From a virus: 34,786 nt of DNA. This document shows positions 8,044 through 17,271 of this stretch, piece after piece. Numbering within the stretch: the stretch's first letter is position 1; each line of letters opens with the position of its first letter. The notes beneath the pieces are model-generated. The model ran no database searches and had not been told where the DNA came from. It saw only the letters and a program-made list of their open reading frames with translations. The stretch spans positions 1 through 34,786 of IMG/VR virus record IMGVR_UViG_3300045136_000300; one strand, written 5' to 3'. The translations under genes were made by a program, and so were the position numbers.

Positions 8044-11000
8044 TCACTCCATGTGATAATAGGAAGGCCCAAGACTAGGTCGGGTCCGTTGCTCCAAGCG
8101 GGCGCGCTGCCATTCAAAATCCTGCCGCGCCTTCGCTTGCGCCGGATAGGGATCGAAGGCAAACCTCCGCGGCAGGATCGTTGATTTGCCGGTCTCCGCA
8201 TCGGTGACCTGCACCAGATAGGAAGGTCGCTGGCCAGCCTGCGCCTCCGCCTGCGTCTGCCGGTCGGAAATCAGTGCATAGGACCAATTGCTGGCCCCCA
8301 ACGCCGCCCCAATATTGTGGGCCAAGCTAGGAATTTGTTCCGTCAGCATCAATGCTGCCGCAATGGGGGAAGACGGGGTCGGTCCGATCAATGTCTGTGT
8401 GGCCGCGCCCGGCACTGCGGCCTGCGGTTGGCGGCGGCGCGGCTTGCCGATCTCCTGCTCGATTGCCGCTTCGAGCTGATCACGCATCCAATCCCATGTG
8501 CCATTGACAGGCGGGTTGATCAGATTGCCATTGGCATCACGAATCGTTTCCGGCGCATTCAGCATCAACCGGCCCCCATTGGTGGGGGAGGCGTGCCATT
8601 TCAGTTTCATCAGGTTGATGGTGTCCTTGAGCGCCTGGTCCTTGTCGCCGCCGTTCTCGGCATAGCGCCGGCCGTACAAATTGATGAAATCTCCCATCAT
8701 GGCATCGCGCGTCAGCGGATCGATCGGCGGTAACGGCTGGCTGCCGAGCGCGCGGGCGATGGGGCCGGGGGTGATGAACCAGCTCTGGTCGAATTGCTTG
8801 ACCACATCGTCGAATTTGTATTTGCGCGCCTGTTCGCGGCCGTCCTGTTCCAGCCGTTTGCGCACCTCGCGAATCTGCGGATCGAGCGCCGCCCGCTCGC
8901 GTTCCTTGGCCAGCTGCTCGGGCGTGAGGTAGCGCAGATTGGTCTGCCACGTCATCAGCGCGTGGATCGAATCCTCGCCGAATATCTGCCTGGCCGTCTC
9001 TGGCGCCCGTTGCCAGACCCGGTCCATGAACTGCATGGCCGCATTGAATTTGACCGGATCGGCCGAACGCGCCGCGCCGGCGATCGCAGCCTTGATCTCG
9101 GCGGTGTTGAGCGACGGCACCAGGAGATCGTCGGGCAGAATCGCGATGGCATTGAAGGCCACGGCGGCCTGCGCCGGATTGCCGGAGGAAATGGCGCCGG
9201 CCAATGCCGAGCTTTCTGCCGGCCGGAATGGGCTGGCCGGTGCGGTTCCCTGCTGTTCCGCAATGCCGCGGGCGATGGCAATACGCGGCGCGATGGAATT
9301 GCGCGCCGCCTCGACGGAAGACAGATCAAGCGGTGGCGGCGGCGCCCCTCCCTGTTCAATGTGCAGCTCAACCGGGTTCTCAGTGGCAAGTTGCCGCAGC
9401 CGCGCCTCGCGTTTCTGCAGCAAATCCGCCACCTGTCCGCCGATCTGTTGCCGTGCCTGGTCCACAATCGATTGGCCGGCGGCCAATGGCAGCCGGGCCG
9501 CAACAGAACCGATTCTTTCGGCTGCGCCATAGCGCTCGACTTCTTGTTGCCATACCTGGTCGCCGCTCAATGCCGCGGCGTAGAGAATGGCCTCGTAGTC
9601 ATCCTGGTCGATGGGCTTGCCGGCCTCGATGCGGCTCTTGAATTCGGGCCAGGCCTTGCGCTGTTGGGCGACATAGATGTCCTGCACCCGGCGCGCAATC
9701 TCACCCGCAAATTCGCCGGGGATGCCGGTGGCTGCCTCCCCAGCCAGGGCGCGCGCGTTGCGCACCCGGTTGGCGAAGCCGTGGCCGGCTTGCGGATTTG
9801 CTGCCGTCCATCCGGCCGGCCGCTCGTAATCGATGAAGGCCGCCGCCGCCTCCGCTGCACTGCTCGACCGGCGCAGCTTTTCGGCCACGCCGGCCTCGGT
9901 GGTGCGCAATTCGTGTTCGATGAATTCGAGCTGGGTCTGGAAATCTGTCTCCGGCTTGCCACGAGCAGCCGCGAACTGCCGCAGGGCCTCGCGCCGTTCC
10001 AGGCGCCAACCGGCAATGCCGATACCGGTTCCCTGATCGTGGATCTGGGCCGGGTTGAGAGTTGCACTTTCCTGCAGCAGATTGCCGACGATGCCGGCCG
10101 CCTGTGCCCGCGTCCAGCCGCGGGAGACGAAGAATTCCATGGCGGATCGGGCCTGCGGCGGGATTGCCGCGGCACGGATGTCAGCCACCGTTTCGGCCCG
10201 TTGCAGATTGCTCATGCCGGGCCAGGTTGAAGTCTGCTCCGCAACCGCGGCGGCAATCGCCAATTGCCGGTATTCGGCTGCCGCCCCACTGCGGGCCAGA
10301 GCGGCCAGCGTATCCTGAATTTCACCCCGGTCGACGATCTGATTGGAATCGATCCTGGCCCGCAGATCGCGCGACAATTGCACGATCGCAGCGCGATCTT
10401 CCTTGTCCTGCGCCTGCTGCAATCGCACCGCTTCGACTCCGCGCTTGAAGGCGCTCCAGCGGTTGTCCGGCTTCAGGCTGATTTCCTGGTTCTCCAGAAT
10501 GCTTTCGCGCAAGAATTTCACTGCGGCGTCGAAGCCTTGTCTTTTGTAGACGTCGAGGGCCTTCAGCGCCGCCGTCTCGCCATGGGCGCGCGCCAGGGTC
10601 TCATCGAGCATGAATTCCGCCTTTTCCGGCGAAATCAGCCTGGAATTCACCGCCTCGTCGAGCTTGGAGCGGTATTCCTGCAGCCGCAGCCTGCCTTCCG
10701 GCGTGTCGACGATGCCGGACATGCCGGCCGCCACCACGTCGCTTGCAGTTTGCTGCAGCAATGTGGTCATGCGCTCGCGGGCCAGCGCCTCATCGCGGTG
10801 GCGCCGCTCATTCAGCACGGCACTGAAGGCATCGTTGCCCTCGCGGCCCAACACAGCCTTCAGGTGCGGCACGGCCCAGGGTTCGGCGTTGGCAATCGTC
10901 GCCTCGCTGAATGCGCCCCAGGCATTCTCGAAATTCTGCGGGTCTTGTGCATATTGATCGCGCAGCAGAATCTTCTGCCGCCTGATCGATGTTTCCCGGT

Positions 11001-11196
11001 CTGCCAGATAGCCGAGCTGCCTTTGTCTTGTCTCAAGCAGCAATGTCTGGACGCCGGTCTTTGCGATTTGTTCGCCTGCATGGGCGATCTGTGCCCATTC
11101 GTGCGCGGCCACCAGGGCATCCGCATTGATGACCTGTGGCGGCTGCGCCGTGACCGGTTCTTCTTTGGGTATGGGAAGGCCAGTGCCGCGCGCCAT
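8044..11196 (-). CDS. Internal virion protein with tail-lysozyme domain
   Basis: This is a 1050-residue virion protein. Residues 1-345 are mostly helical. Residues about 349-485 form a phage tail-lysozyme-type domain: EFFVSRGWTRAQAAGIVGN, then LLQES, giving probable catalytic Glu376, followed by GIGIAGW and a region ending in GHGFANRVR-like text. The remainder is helical and Ala-rich. The enzyme should cut peptidoglycan locally during DNA entry while the protein forms part of the ejection apparatus, as T7 gp16 does. Placement next to the 1240-residue core protein (its stop overlaps that gene's GTG) supports this. Start ATG at 11196 lacks a strong ribosome site. No membrane segment is clear. 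Confidence 0.83.
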   Translation of the reverse strand: MARGTGLPIPKEEPVTAQPPQVINADALVAAHEWAQIAHAGEQIAKTGVQTLLLETRQRQLGYLADRETSIRRQKILLRDQYAQDPQNFENAWGAFSEATIANAEPWAVPHLKAVLGREGNDAFSAVLNERRHRDEALARERMTTLLQQTASDVVAAGMSGIVDTPEGRLRLQEYRSKLDEAVNSRLISPEKAEFMLDETLARAHGETAALKALDVYKRQGFDAAVKFLRESILENQEISLKPDNRWSAFKRGVEAVRLQQAQDKEDRAAIVQLSRDLRARIDSNQIVDRGEIQDTLAALARSGAAAEYRQLAIAAAVAEQTSTWPGMSNLQRAETVADIRAAAIPPQARSAMEFFVSRGWTRAQAAGIVGNLLQESATLNPAQIHDQGTGIGIAGWRLERREALRQFAAARGKPETDFQTQLEFIEHELRTTEAGVAEKLRRSSSAAEAAAAFIDYERPAGWTAANPQAGHGFANRVRNARALAGEAATGIPGEFAGEIARRVQDIYVAQQRKAWPEFKSRIEAGKPIDQDDYEAILYAAALSGDQVWQQEVERYGAAERIGSVAARLPLAAGQSIVDQARQQIGGQVADLLQKREARLRQLATENPVELHIEQGGAPPPPLDLSSVEAARNSIAPRIAIARGIAEQQGTAPASPFRPAESSALAGAISSGNPAQAAVAFNAIAILPDDLLVPSLNTAEIKAAIAGAARSADPVKFNAAMQFMDRVWQRAPETARQIFGEDSIHALMTWQTNLRYLTPEQLAKERERAALDPQIREVRKRLEQDGREQARKYKFDDVVKQFDQSWFITPGPIARALGSQPLPPIDPLTRDAMMGDFINLYGRRYAENGGDKDQALKDTINLMKLKWHASPTNGGRLMLNAPETIRDANGNLINPPVNGTWDWMRDQLEAAIEQEIGKPRRRQPQAAVPGAATQTLIGPTPSSPIAAALMLTEQIPSLAHNIGAALGASNWSYALISDRQTQAEAQAGQRPSYLVQVTDAETGKSTILPRRFAFDPYPAQAKARQDFEWQRARLEQRTRPSLGPSYYHME

Positions 11197-11202
11197 GGTC
11201 GA

Positions 11203-11769
11203 TCACAATTGCAGGGGTAGCCCGGGCGCGCCGCCAGAACCGGCACCGCCCAAAAGATAGGGCCTGGCCAACGATGAAACCCCGGAAAGGATGGACGATG
11301 CAGCACCCAGTCTCCCGGCCAGGAGGGCGGTGCCGGCTCGACCGCCGGCAAGTTCGGCGGCCATTCGCGCCGTGTCCGCGCGCGTCAACAGATTGGCCCT
11401 CCCGATCAAAATGTCACGATCACCGCGCTCGAGCAATTCGTCGAAGATCGCCATGGCGGTGGGGCTCTGCGAACCGACACCGCGACCGGCGCGAATCGCC
11501 TCGATGGTCTGCATCGCTGACGTCAGTTCGCGCCGCCGACGTGCTTCGGCTTCGGCCGCTGCAGTCCGCATCCGCTCGGCCTGGATTTCCATCTGCCGTT
11601 GCTCAAATGCCGCGGCGCGTGCCGTCTCTTGTGCGCGCATTTGCGCGGCCTGCGCCTGAAGCGCGGTGCCGAAAATCGTCGCCCCGACGCCGGCAACCGG
11701 AGCCACGGTGCTGGCGATGGTTGCCCCTGTTCCGGCAACGGCGCCGGCCAAAGCAGCAAATTCAGCCAT
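11203..11769 (-). CDS. Small internal virion protein (T7 gp14-like)
   Basis: This is a 188-residue protein. Residues 4-40 are Ala/Gly-rich and hydrophobic, likely membrane-active; residues 40-90 are a charged Ala/Arg/Glu helix; then GRGVGSQSPTA, a short motif common in phage internal virion proteins of this size, and a Gly/Ala-rich end. Size, helix content and order (nozzle, this gene, two giant core proteins) match T7 gp14, the first core protein ejected into the outer membrane. Its start overlaps the nozzle gene's end by eight bases. The GT-rich N-terminus could also be read as a signal anchor. Confidence 0.72.
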   Translation of the reverse strand: MAEFAALAGAVAGTGATIASTVAPVAGVGATIFGTALQAQAAQMRAQETARAAAFEQRQMEIQAERMRTAAAEAEARRRRELTSAMQTIEAIRAGRGVGSQSPTAMAIFDELLERGDRDILIGRANLLTRADTARMAAELAGGRAGTALLAGRLGAASSILSGVSSLARPYLLGGAGSGGAPGLPLQL

Positions 11770-13867
11770 AGGCCACCTTCGTCTTGATGCCCAGCACGTC
11801 GAGCGGCAACGGATCGGTCTGGGTGATCTTCAGCGTGGGGTTTCGCCGCCAGCCCAGGAATTGGAAACGCTGCCAGCCATCGAGCAGAGGCGGCGGCTGC
11901 GACAGATCATCGCCGACCTGGTAGGCATGCAAGACATGCCCATTGGCAGCAAAGCGTGCCGAGGTCTTCACGTTCACCAATGCCTCGTAGATGCGCATCA
12001 TCTCGCCCGATATCGGCCCATCCTGGGTTTCGATTATCGGCGGCAGCAGCTCGATCTCGCTGTCATAATTGAGGCCGACAATATATGGCCCGTCCGGCGG
12101 GTTGTCGATTGCGAGCGGCCACGCGCCGAGATGCATCGTGCCCGCAACCACGTTCACAGGTGTGCCACCATAGCGCTCCGGTACGGTATCAAGGGCGGCA
12201 AGATCGGCATATTGCGTGGCCGCATCAACAGTCAATGCCTGGTCGAGTTTTTCCAGCACATAGACCGTGTTGCCGGCAATTGGGCGCGTCACGGCAAGAA
12301 ACACGGCATCCTCGATGGCAGCGATGCTTTCGACTTTGCCGGCCGTGTCCCATGGTGTGAAGTTCCTGATGCGCTGCACCTCCACCAGCTGCATGGCGGT
12401 GAACGTGCCGTCGGAGTTTACGAAGATGGCATAGCGTTCCGGACCGCCGGCAAAGTTGCTGGTGACTGCCATGCCGATGGGTGACTTCAATGTGTGGGGT
12501 GCCAGCAGTGACACCTCGTCTGCCGACCAGGCGCGATTGAGATCGCCAGTGGGCCGCGCCTTGATCGCGAGCGAACCCGACACCATCAGCACACCGTCGT
12601 CAAAAGGAACGGCATCGACATCGCGCGAAATCGGCCATGGGGAGCCGAACGGGAAGAAGGCGATCGAGGATGGCCGGAAGGGGTTGTTCTGGCCCTCTGG
12701 CACATAGTAGGGACCGCGGTCGGTCAGCACGATCAGTTGTTCGGCGGAATGCAGATCGACAATGCGCGAGGCCCCGGCGTCACCGATCGATTCCAGGAAT
12801 CCTTCCGCATCGGCGCCGGTGCCAACGTTGAAGTTGTACAGATCGTTGATGCGAGAACCGGCGATGTAGTCGGGCGCCGACTTGTGCGCCGACAGCAATA
12901 GCCGGTTGCGGTGCAGTCGCGCGGTGCCAAACCGCCCCCGCACCGCACCCGACATCTGCTCATCCCAATCGCGCACGGCCGCGTTGGTGGTGGTGGCCAC
13001 TGCGCTGATCGTGGTTTTGTCATTGGGACCGACCAGTGTCTCGGACGAGAATCGCGTCAATCCCTGGGTGATAACGACATTGATTGTGGTGCCGCTAGGG
13101 ATGGCGGTGATCTGGCCCTTGGCGCCTGAGGTTGCGCCCTGCACGACCTCGTCGACGGCAAAATTGGCCGATGAAGCTACTGTCAACTGCAGCGTTTCCG
13201 GCAGCTTTTCGATCACCGTGGCTGTGACCTGCGTGGGACTGATATAGCCGGTGACCAGACAGGCCTTCTTGAGATAGCGGATGTAGTGCCCGACATGGCC
13301 CGGCTCGAACACATTGGCGCTGGCGGTCAGGGTAATGCTCCCGGTCAGGCCAGACGGCTGCAAGGTCACATTATCGGCGGCGAATTTGAGATAGGGCTGC
13401 TCCGGACGTCCTGCCGGCCCGGTCGCGAAGGCAAAATCGGCGCGCGACCATGACGATGCGCCGGTGCGGGTGATGATCTGCTCGCGCATGTTGGGATGGG
13501 TCACGAAGGCGGTGTTGCCGCTCTGCTCGAATTTCATTTCACGCCAGATGTGACCGGTCCATGGGCAGCCACTGAGGCCGCCTGCCGGCGTACCGTCGAG
13601 CTGATAGGCATCCATGCGACCGTCGCCGAAGGCAATCACATAGGCCGTGGTCTGGTCGACGACCCAACGCCGCAACCGCGCCGGCCCCGGCAAGTTGGCG
13701 AGCCACCATGAGCCGGGCCGACGGACGTTGCCGCCGCCGATCAGACAACGGCGGTTGCGCAGCGATTTGGCCCCGTTGCGGTATTGTTCCGTATCCTGGC
13801 GCATGGCGAGCTCGGGGGCCAGTTCTCCTGCCCCGGTGCTCGTCTGCAGCACGGCGTGCTTGGGCAT
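11762..13867 (-). CDS. Tail nozzle protein (tail tubular protein B, gp12-like)
   Basis: This is a 701-residue protein. The N-terminus has the hallmark of this family: QTS-x-GAGELAPEL, R-x-D, Y-x-NGAKSLRN and a GGG-x-RRPGS turn at about residues 10-55. The rest is beta-rich. It forms the tail tube or nozzle below the adaptor. The start at 13867 is chosen from the GTGAGG site six bases upstream and from family agreement; the open frame extends to 14038 but that part is a shadow of the preceding gene. A segment at about residues 195-275 with TVTASS-like repeats may be an inserted decoration domain. The neighbours, adaptor upstream and core proteins downstream, fit. Confidence 0.83.
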   Translation of the reverse strand: MPKHAVLQTSTGAGELAPELAMRQDTEQYRNGAKSLRNRRCLIGGGNVRRPGSWWLANLPGPARLRRWVVDQTTAYVIAFGDGRMDAYQLDGTPAGGLSGCPWTGHIWREMKFEQSGNTAFVTHPNMREQIITRTGASSWSRADFAFATGPAGRPEQPYLKFAADNVTLQPSGLTGSITLTASANVFEPGHVGHYIRYLKKACLVTGYISPTQVTATVIEKLPETLQLTVASSANFAVDEVVQGATSGAKGQITAIPSGTTINVVITQGLTRFSSETLVGPNDKTTISAVATTTNAAVRDWDEQMSGAVRGRFGTARLHRNRLLLSAHKSAPDYIAGSRINDLYNFNVGTGADAEGFLESIGDAGASRIVDLHSAEQLIVLTDRGPYYVPEGQNNPFRPSSIAFFPFGSPWPISRDVDAVPFDDGVLMVSGSLAIKARPTGDLNRAWSADEVSLLAPHTLKSPIGMAVTSNFAGGPERYAIFVNSDGTFTAMQLVEVQRIRNFTPWDTAGKVESIAAIEDAVFLAVTRPIAGNTVYVLEKLDQALTVDAATQYADLAALDTVPERYGGTPVNVVAGTMHLGAWPLAIDNPPDGPYIVGLNYDSEIELLPPIIETQDGPISGEMMRIYEALVNVKTSARFAANGHVLHAYQVGDDLSQPPPLLDGWQRFQFLGWRRNPTLKITQTDPLPLDVLGIKTKVAYG

Positions 13868-13874
13868 GGTGGCC

Positions 13875-14489
13875 TCACCGGAAGCGCAGATCGACCGGCA
13901 CTGAGCCGCGCGCCCGCAATGTCGGTGAATGCACCGGGTTCCGCGGCGGCTGCGAGACCGTGTCACGATGCCGCGCCTCGGCAAACTGCTTGTCGGCCGC
14001 CGCATCACGCTCGCGCGCATCGTCGTAGCGTTCGCCAATGCCGCGCAGGAACATGGCCTCGCAACGGTAGATCATGGCCAGCCGGAACCAGGGTGGCCAT
14101 TCCGATTCCGGCGGCCGGTAGACATAATGCAGTATGACGTGGTCGGTCTCATCCGCATCACAGAGCACGGTATTGCCATGCACCGCATAGTCGATGGGCT
14201 TGCCGGCCACTTTGACCACGCTGATGTCGATCAGATCGGATGGCAGCATATAGGCGGCAAGCCATGGTTCAGGCGGGTCCCCATGCAAAGCAGGGTCGAG
14301 CCGGTTGAGCTCCTGTATCTTCATGGCCCGCTTCCACGGATGCAGCGACAATTCGCCCCGGACCAGGTTTTCGTAGTTCTCGGCGGCAACGGCGGCGCCG
14401 ATGGATGTGTCTTCGGGCGGCAACCCGGAAATGGGCTCGTTGCCAGTGCGTGTCAGCGCGGCATTGATGATCGACAGATCGAGACTCAT
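13875..14489 (-). CDS. Tail adaptor protein (tail tubular protein A, gp11-like)
   Basis: This is a 204-residue protein with the N-terminal pattern of podovirus adaptors: INAALTRTGNEPISGL, ENYENLVRGELSLHPWKRA (residues 8-56), then a PWLAAYMLPSDLI-type strand and a helical C-terminal part. The family forms a ring joining the portal to the nozzle. A seven-base gap separates it from the nozzle gene. It has no clear ribosome site at the ATG (14489). Copy C of the late motif ends 31 nt upstream, so this gene appears to lead the tail module. The Arg-rich tail (residues 170-204) is less conserved in my memory of the family. Confidence 0.8.
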   Translation of the reverse strand: MSLDLSIINAALTRTGNEPISGLPPEDTSIGAAVAAENYENLVRGELSLHPWKRAMKIQELNRLDPALHGDPPEPWLAAYMLPSDLIDISVVKVAGKPIDYAVHGNTVLCDADETDHVILHYVYRPPESEWPPWFRLAMIYRCEAMFLRGIGERYDDARERDAAADKQFAEARHRDTVSQPPRNPVHSPTLRARGSVPVDLRFR

Positions 14490-14520
14490 GCGCGGATTAG
14501 GCCCGCGGGGGCGGCATCAT

Positions 14521-14530
14521 GCAACGCACG
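14521..14530 (-). promoter_or_regulatory. Late-module motif, copy C
   Basis: An exact CGTGCGTTGC (minus strand) lies in the 43-base gap between the Pro/Ala-rich protein and the tail adaptor gene, ending 31 nt before the adaptor start. Confidence 0.6.
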
Positions 14531-14532
14531 GA

Positions 14533-15333
14533 TTAGCGGCGGCCCCGCCGCCGGGCGCGCATGATCCATTCCGAGACAGCCGGCGTTTCCGGTACTTCGC
14601 CGAAGCCAAGCATGCCGCCGCTGTCAAATACGGCCGGCCGGGCAGCGCCGGCCCTGGCACCAGCAACTTCGGCGGCCATGATGGCAATCGGCAGGGCCGG
14701 CGGCGGCGCGAACGGGACAGCATCGCATAGGAGTGGCGTCTCGGCCGGACGCGCGCGGCGGGGCGTGGTTTCGGCTGCCGACAGGGCAGGGACAATCTGC
14801 GGCTGCTGCAGCGGCGGGATTGCATTCGCATCGAATGGTGGAAGTCGGCGCTGCAGTGCAATATCGAATGCCGCGGACATGACCGCTGGTGCGGCCGCCG
14901 GTGGCGGCACCAGCAGGATGGCATCCACGGCTGCGGTTCGACGCCGTAACAACGCATCGTCGAGCCGCGGCACTATCGGTGGGAGGGACGGTGGCGGCGG
15001 CTGAAACGCTGCCGGGATAATGATTTCCGATGCCGGACGGGGGCGACGGCCGAGCGCATCGTCGGCCCGCAATGCGGGAGGCTGCGGGGCGGGGAACGGC
15101 GATGCCGCAGTATCGGCACTGCCCCGCCGCCGGGGCCGGCCTATTTCCATTGCCGCAGGGGCAAGCGGCGGCAATGCCGGCGGCGGGGCAAGCGGCGGCA
15201 GGGCAACCTGTTCCGGCGCGAGCTGTCGGCGGTTGCGAGGCGCGGTGGCGGCGTCCGGCGTCGACAGCGCCGGCGGCGGCGCAGCGGGCGGTGCCGCCGC
15301 GCGATTGCCGAAGAACAGCCGGAACGTGGCCAT
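14533..15333 (-). CDS. Pro/Ala-rich six-repeat protein, function unknown
   Basis: This is a 266-residue protein of very low complexity, rich in Pro, Ala and Arg. Beneath the bias is a degenerate repeat of about 31 residues. Arg pairs or triplets recur at 35-36, 68-70, 96-97, 130-132, 162-163 and 192-193. Each is followed by a short hydrophobic-Pro stretch (for example IIIPAAF, ILLVPPP, AIPPLQQP) and usually ends in a small acidic helix such as RADDALG, RLDDALL or AFDIALQ. The C-terminus (236-257) is different and ends in Arg-rich RARRRGRR. There is no signal peptide. It sits among structural genes between head and tail, so a virion or assembly role is likely, but no known family was recognised. 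Confidence 0.7.
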   Translation of the reverse strand: MATFRLFFGNRAAAPPAAPPPALSTPDAATAPRNRRQLAPEQVALPPLAPPPALPPLAPAAMEIGRPRRRGSADTAASPFPAPQPPALRADDALGRRPRPASEIIIPAAFQPPPPSLPPIVPRLDDALLRRRTAAVDAILLVPPPAAAPAVMSAAFDIALQRRLPPFDANAIPPLQQPQIVPALSAAETTPRRARPAETPLLCDAVPFAPPPALPIAIMAAEVAGARAGAARPAVFDSGGMLGFGEVPETPAVSEWIMRARRRGRR

Positions 15334-15336
15334 GTC

Positions 15337-15651
15337 TTACTGCGTGGTCGGGATGCAGATGACCAGGTCGGACCATTCCGGCGGGTCGGTCTGGTCGGAA
15401 CAAACGATAGTCACTACATCGGCATTCATTTCGGTGGCCGACAGGGTGATCTTGACCAGCTTCGAGGAGGCCGGATCGACGCTCGGCAGCGTGGCGAGGT
15501 TGTTCAGCCCGCCGCCGTCCTTGTCCACCTTGAAATCGCCGGCGGCGATGGTCGGGTTGGTGCGGAAGCGGCCGGGCGTGGCGTAGTCTTCCAGCGCCAC
15601 GCGGATCACGAAATCCTCGCCCTTGACCGGCGGATTGTAGGGCGCTGCCAT
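15337..15651 (-). CDS. Conserved small structural protein (beta-rich)
   Basis: This is a 104-residue protein of a type common in phages: YNPPVKGEDF near the N-terminus, FRTNPTIAAGDFKVDKDGG (residues 29-47), LATLPSVDPASSKLVKI and a SATEMNADVVTIVCSD core. The pattern suggests a compact beta domain that decorates virions; its exact role is not known to me. GGAGG seven bases before the ATG supports the start at 15651. The next gene begins four bases after its stop. Confidence 0.8.
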   Translation of the reverse strand: MAAPYNPPVKGEDFVIRVALEDYATPGRFRTNPTIAAGDFKVDKDGGGLNNLATLPSVDPASSKLVKITLSATEMNADVVTIVCSDQTDPPEWSDLVICIPTTQ

Positions 15652-15663
15652 GGCTGGCCTCCG

Positions 15664-16788
15664 TCAGATGCCGAGTTGATAGCGCGCGCGCGCCGGGTGC
15701 TCGAAGGCTTCGATCAGAAGGCCGATGAAATAGTGATCGAGGCCGGAATTCTGCTGCGCGAAGGCGCCGCTTGAGCGGTTGACGCCGTAGCCGGAGGTTC
15801 CCCAGATGTCGGTGATGCGATGCGCGGCGTTGGCGAGGGTCTTGAACGGGAGTGTGACGTTGTTTGTCGTCGTCGGTTTGACCGCCAGCACGACCGGCGT
15901 GTTGGCGGGAACGTCGTAGCCGCTGGAGAAATATTCGACGATGCGTTGGCTGGAACCTGCAGTTGCGATCGTGTTCTGGTCGACCGAAACGGTCCGTTGT
16001 GCGACCGGCGTTCCGAGCGGGTCACTATAGAGAATCAAGTCCAGATCAGCATTGGTGGTGCCCAGCTGGGCAAAGACATAGCAACCGCGCACACGGCACG
16101 GGAACGGAAGCTGGAACAACTGCCCGCGCTCGTTGGGAGTGGAGCCGCTGTTGAAAGTTGTGGTCGAAATGGTGCTGAACACGAAGCCGCCGTAGAAAAA
16201 CCCGAGCGCGCCATCGGAGAAGGAAATGACCGCATTGGGGGCGCTGGCTATGGCGCTATAGACTGTCGTGAATTGGGTCACGAGCGGCCGGTTCATCGGG
16301 TTGTTGAGCAGCAACGCATTGACCGTAACTGAATCGCTGCCGCCGCGCGCCGTCATCTGCACCGCGAACGCCACCAGATCCCCGTTGGCGATGGTCTTGG
16401 AACCCGCGTCTGGAACGTGGGTCTGCCAGGCAAAGGCGGTGATGCCGCCGCCGCCTCCGGTCATCGTGCGCGAGACATCGAAGGTAATGACATTCGATAC
16501 GTTGACGGCACGGCCGGGCGGGCCGTTGGCGGTGTCCACGGCGGCAAGGCCGACCTTGACCGTGGTGCTGGTGCTGGAGAAGGTGACAGAGCCGGTTTGC
16601 CATTGCAGGCTCGACGAACCGGTGGTGTCGATGGTGTGCGAGCCGCCGTCGGAGGTCTGGATGCGGCCGATTAAGATCACCGCCTCATTGGCCGCATCGA
16701 TCACCGATGAATTTACTGAGACGTTGGTGGCATAAGGAAGCAGCCCCACGGCACACAGCGGCGATCCGGGAAATGGAAGCAGGCTCAT
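15664..16788 (-). CDS. Virion surface protein, beta-rich, function unknown
   Basis: This is a 374-residue protein rich in Thr, Ser, Gly and Val with alternating hydrophobic strands throughout. It begins MSLLPFPG and has a Gly run (residues 111-115) that may be a hinge between an N-terminal half and a C-terminal half. The latter contains a LPFPCRVRGCYVFA strand pair and LDLILYSDPLGTPV, which recall jelly-roll carbohydrate-binding domains. No catalytic motif is seen. It may decorate the capsid or tail and bind cell surfaces; this is inference from composition and location. The start at 16788 has a GAGGGCGG-type site upstream. Confidence 0.72.
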   Translation of the reverse strand: MSLLPFPGSPLCAVGLLPYATNVSVNSSVIDAANEAVILIGRIQTSDGGSHTIDTTGSSSLQWQTGSVTFSSTSTTVKVGLAAVDTANGPPGRAVNVSNVITFDVSRTMTGGGGGITAFAWQTHVPDAGSKTIANGDLVAFAVQMTARGGSDSVTVNALLLNNPMNRPLVTQFTTVYSAIASAPNAVISFSDGALGFFYGGFVFSTISTTTFNSGSTPNERGQLFQLPFPCRVRGCYVFAQLGTTNADLDLILYSDPLGTPVAQRTVSVDQNTIATAGSSQRIVEYFSSGYDVPANTPVVLAVKPTTTNNVTLPFKTLANAAHRITDIWGTSGYGVNRSSGAFAQQNSGLDHYFIGLLIEAFEHPARARYQLGI

Positions 16789-16801
16789 GCCGGCACCGCC
16801 C

Positions 16802-16999
16802 TCAACCTTCCGCCGTCGGCCTCCGCTGCAGCAGCATGCGCGCCGTGCGGAACAGCTCTGCGCTCTCCTCCGGCGTGAAGGCGAAGGTCAGGCTGCGCTC
16901 GCTCTGCGCCGCGTCGGTGGCCAGGATCGCGGTCACAAAAGCCCCCGTCTCCTCGGCCCGCTCCAGAAGATGGATCGCGTCCTCGACCTTCATCGGCAT
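16802..16999 (-). CDS. Small acidic-helical protein, unknown
   Basis: This is a 65-residue protein, mostly helical: VEDAIHLLERAEETGAFV, then a strand, then TPEESAELFRTARMLLQRR. No family was recognised. Two starts are possible, 16999 and 16993; the latter gives an ATGA overlap with the zinc-finger-like gene's stop. It lies between that gene and the 374-residue surface protein, so it is translated from the same message. It may be a small regulator or chaperone of its neighbours; there is nothing in the sequence to decide. Confidence 0.65.
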   Translation of the reverse strand: MPMKVEDAIHLLERAEETGAFVTAILATDAAQSERSLTFAFTPEESAELFRTARMLLQRRPTAEG

Positions 17000-17271
17000 T
17001 GCTCGTAGGACCGGCGCGCGGCGGCGCGCGCCTCCATGCGCTTGAGCTTTTCCTCGAACGGCAGGCAGCGCGGAATCTTCAGACAGTCGATGCAGAGCAG
17101 CTTGTCGCAGGAGAAACAGCGGCCCGGCGTCTCGTCGGCGCGCGCCAACGGCTTGATGTAACGCACATTGCCGCAGTGCGCGCAGGTGAAGGTGTCGCGC
17201 TCCCAAAGCGGACCGTTCGGCCCGCCCATCATCGCATATCCGGAGGCGCCGCGCACGGTCATGGCCGTCAT
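16990..17271 (-). CDS. Small zinc-binding (Cys4-type) protein
   Basis: This is a 93-residue protein with three CxxC knuckles and an extra Cys: C30-x2-C33, C52-x2-C55, C60-x2-C63 and C69. The first two pairs can hold one zinc and the third pair with C69 may hold another. The N-terminus has GGPNGPLWERDTFTC; the C-terminus is a basic helix. I have seen similar CAHCGN...RCFSC...ICIDC-type proteins inside phage head-tail regions without known role. The start ATG overlaps the preceding stop (ATGA at 17271-17268) and its own stop overlaps the next gene. An RNA- or protein-binding role is possible. Confidence 0.75.
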   Translation of the reverse strand: MTAMTVRGASGYAMMGGPNGPLWERDTFTCAHCGNVRYIKPLARADETPGRCFSCDKLLCIDCLKIPRCLPFEEKLKRMEARAAARRSYEQCR

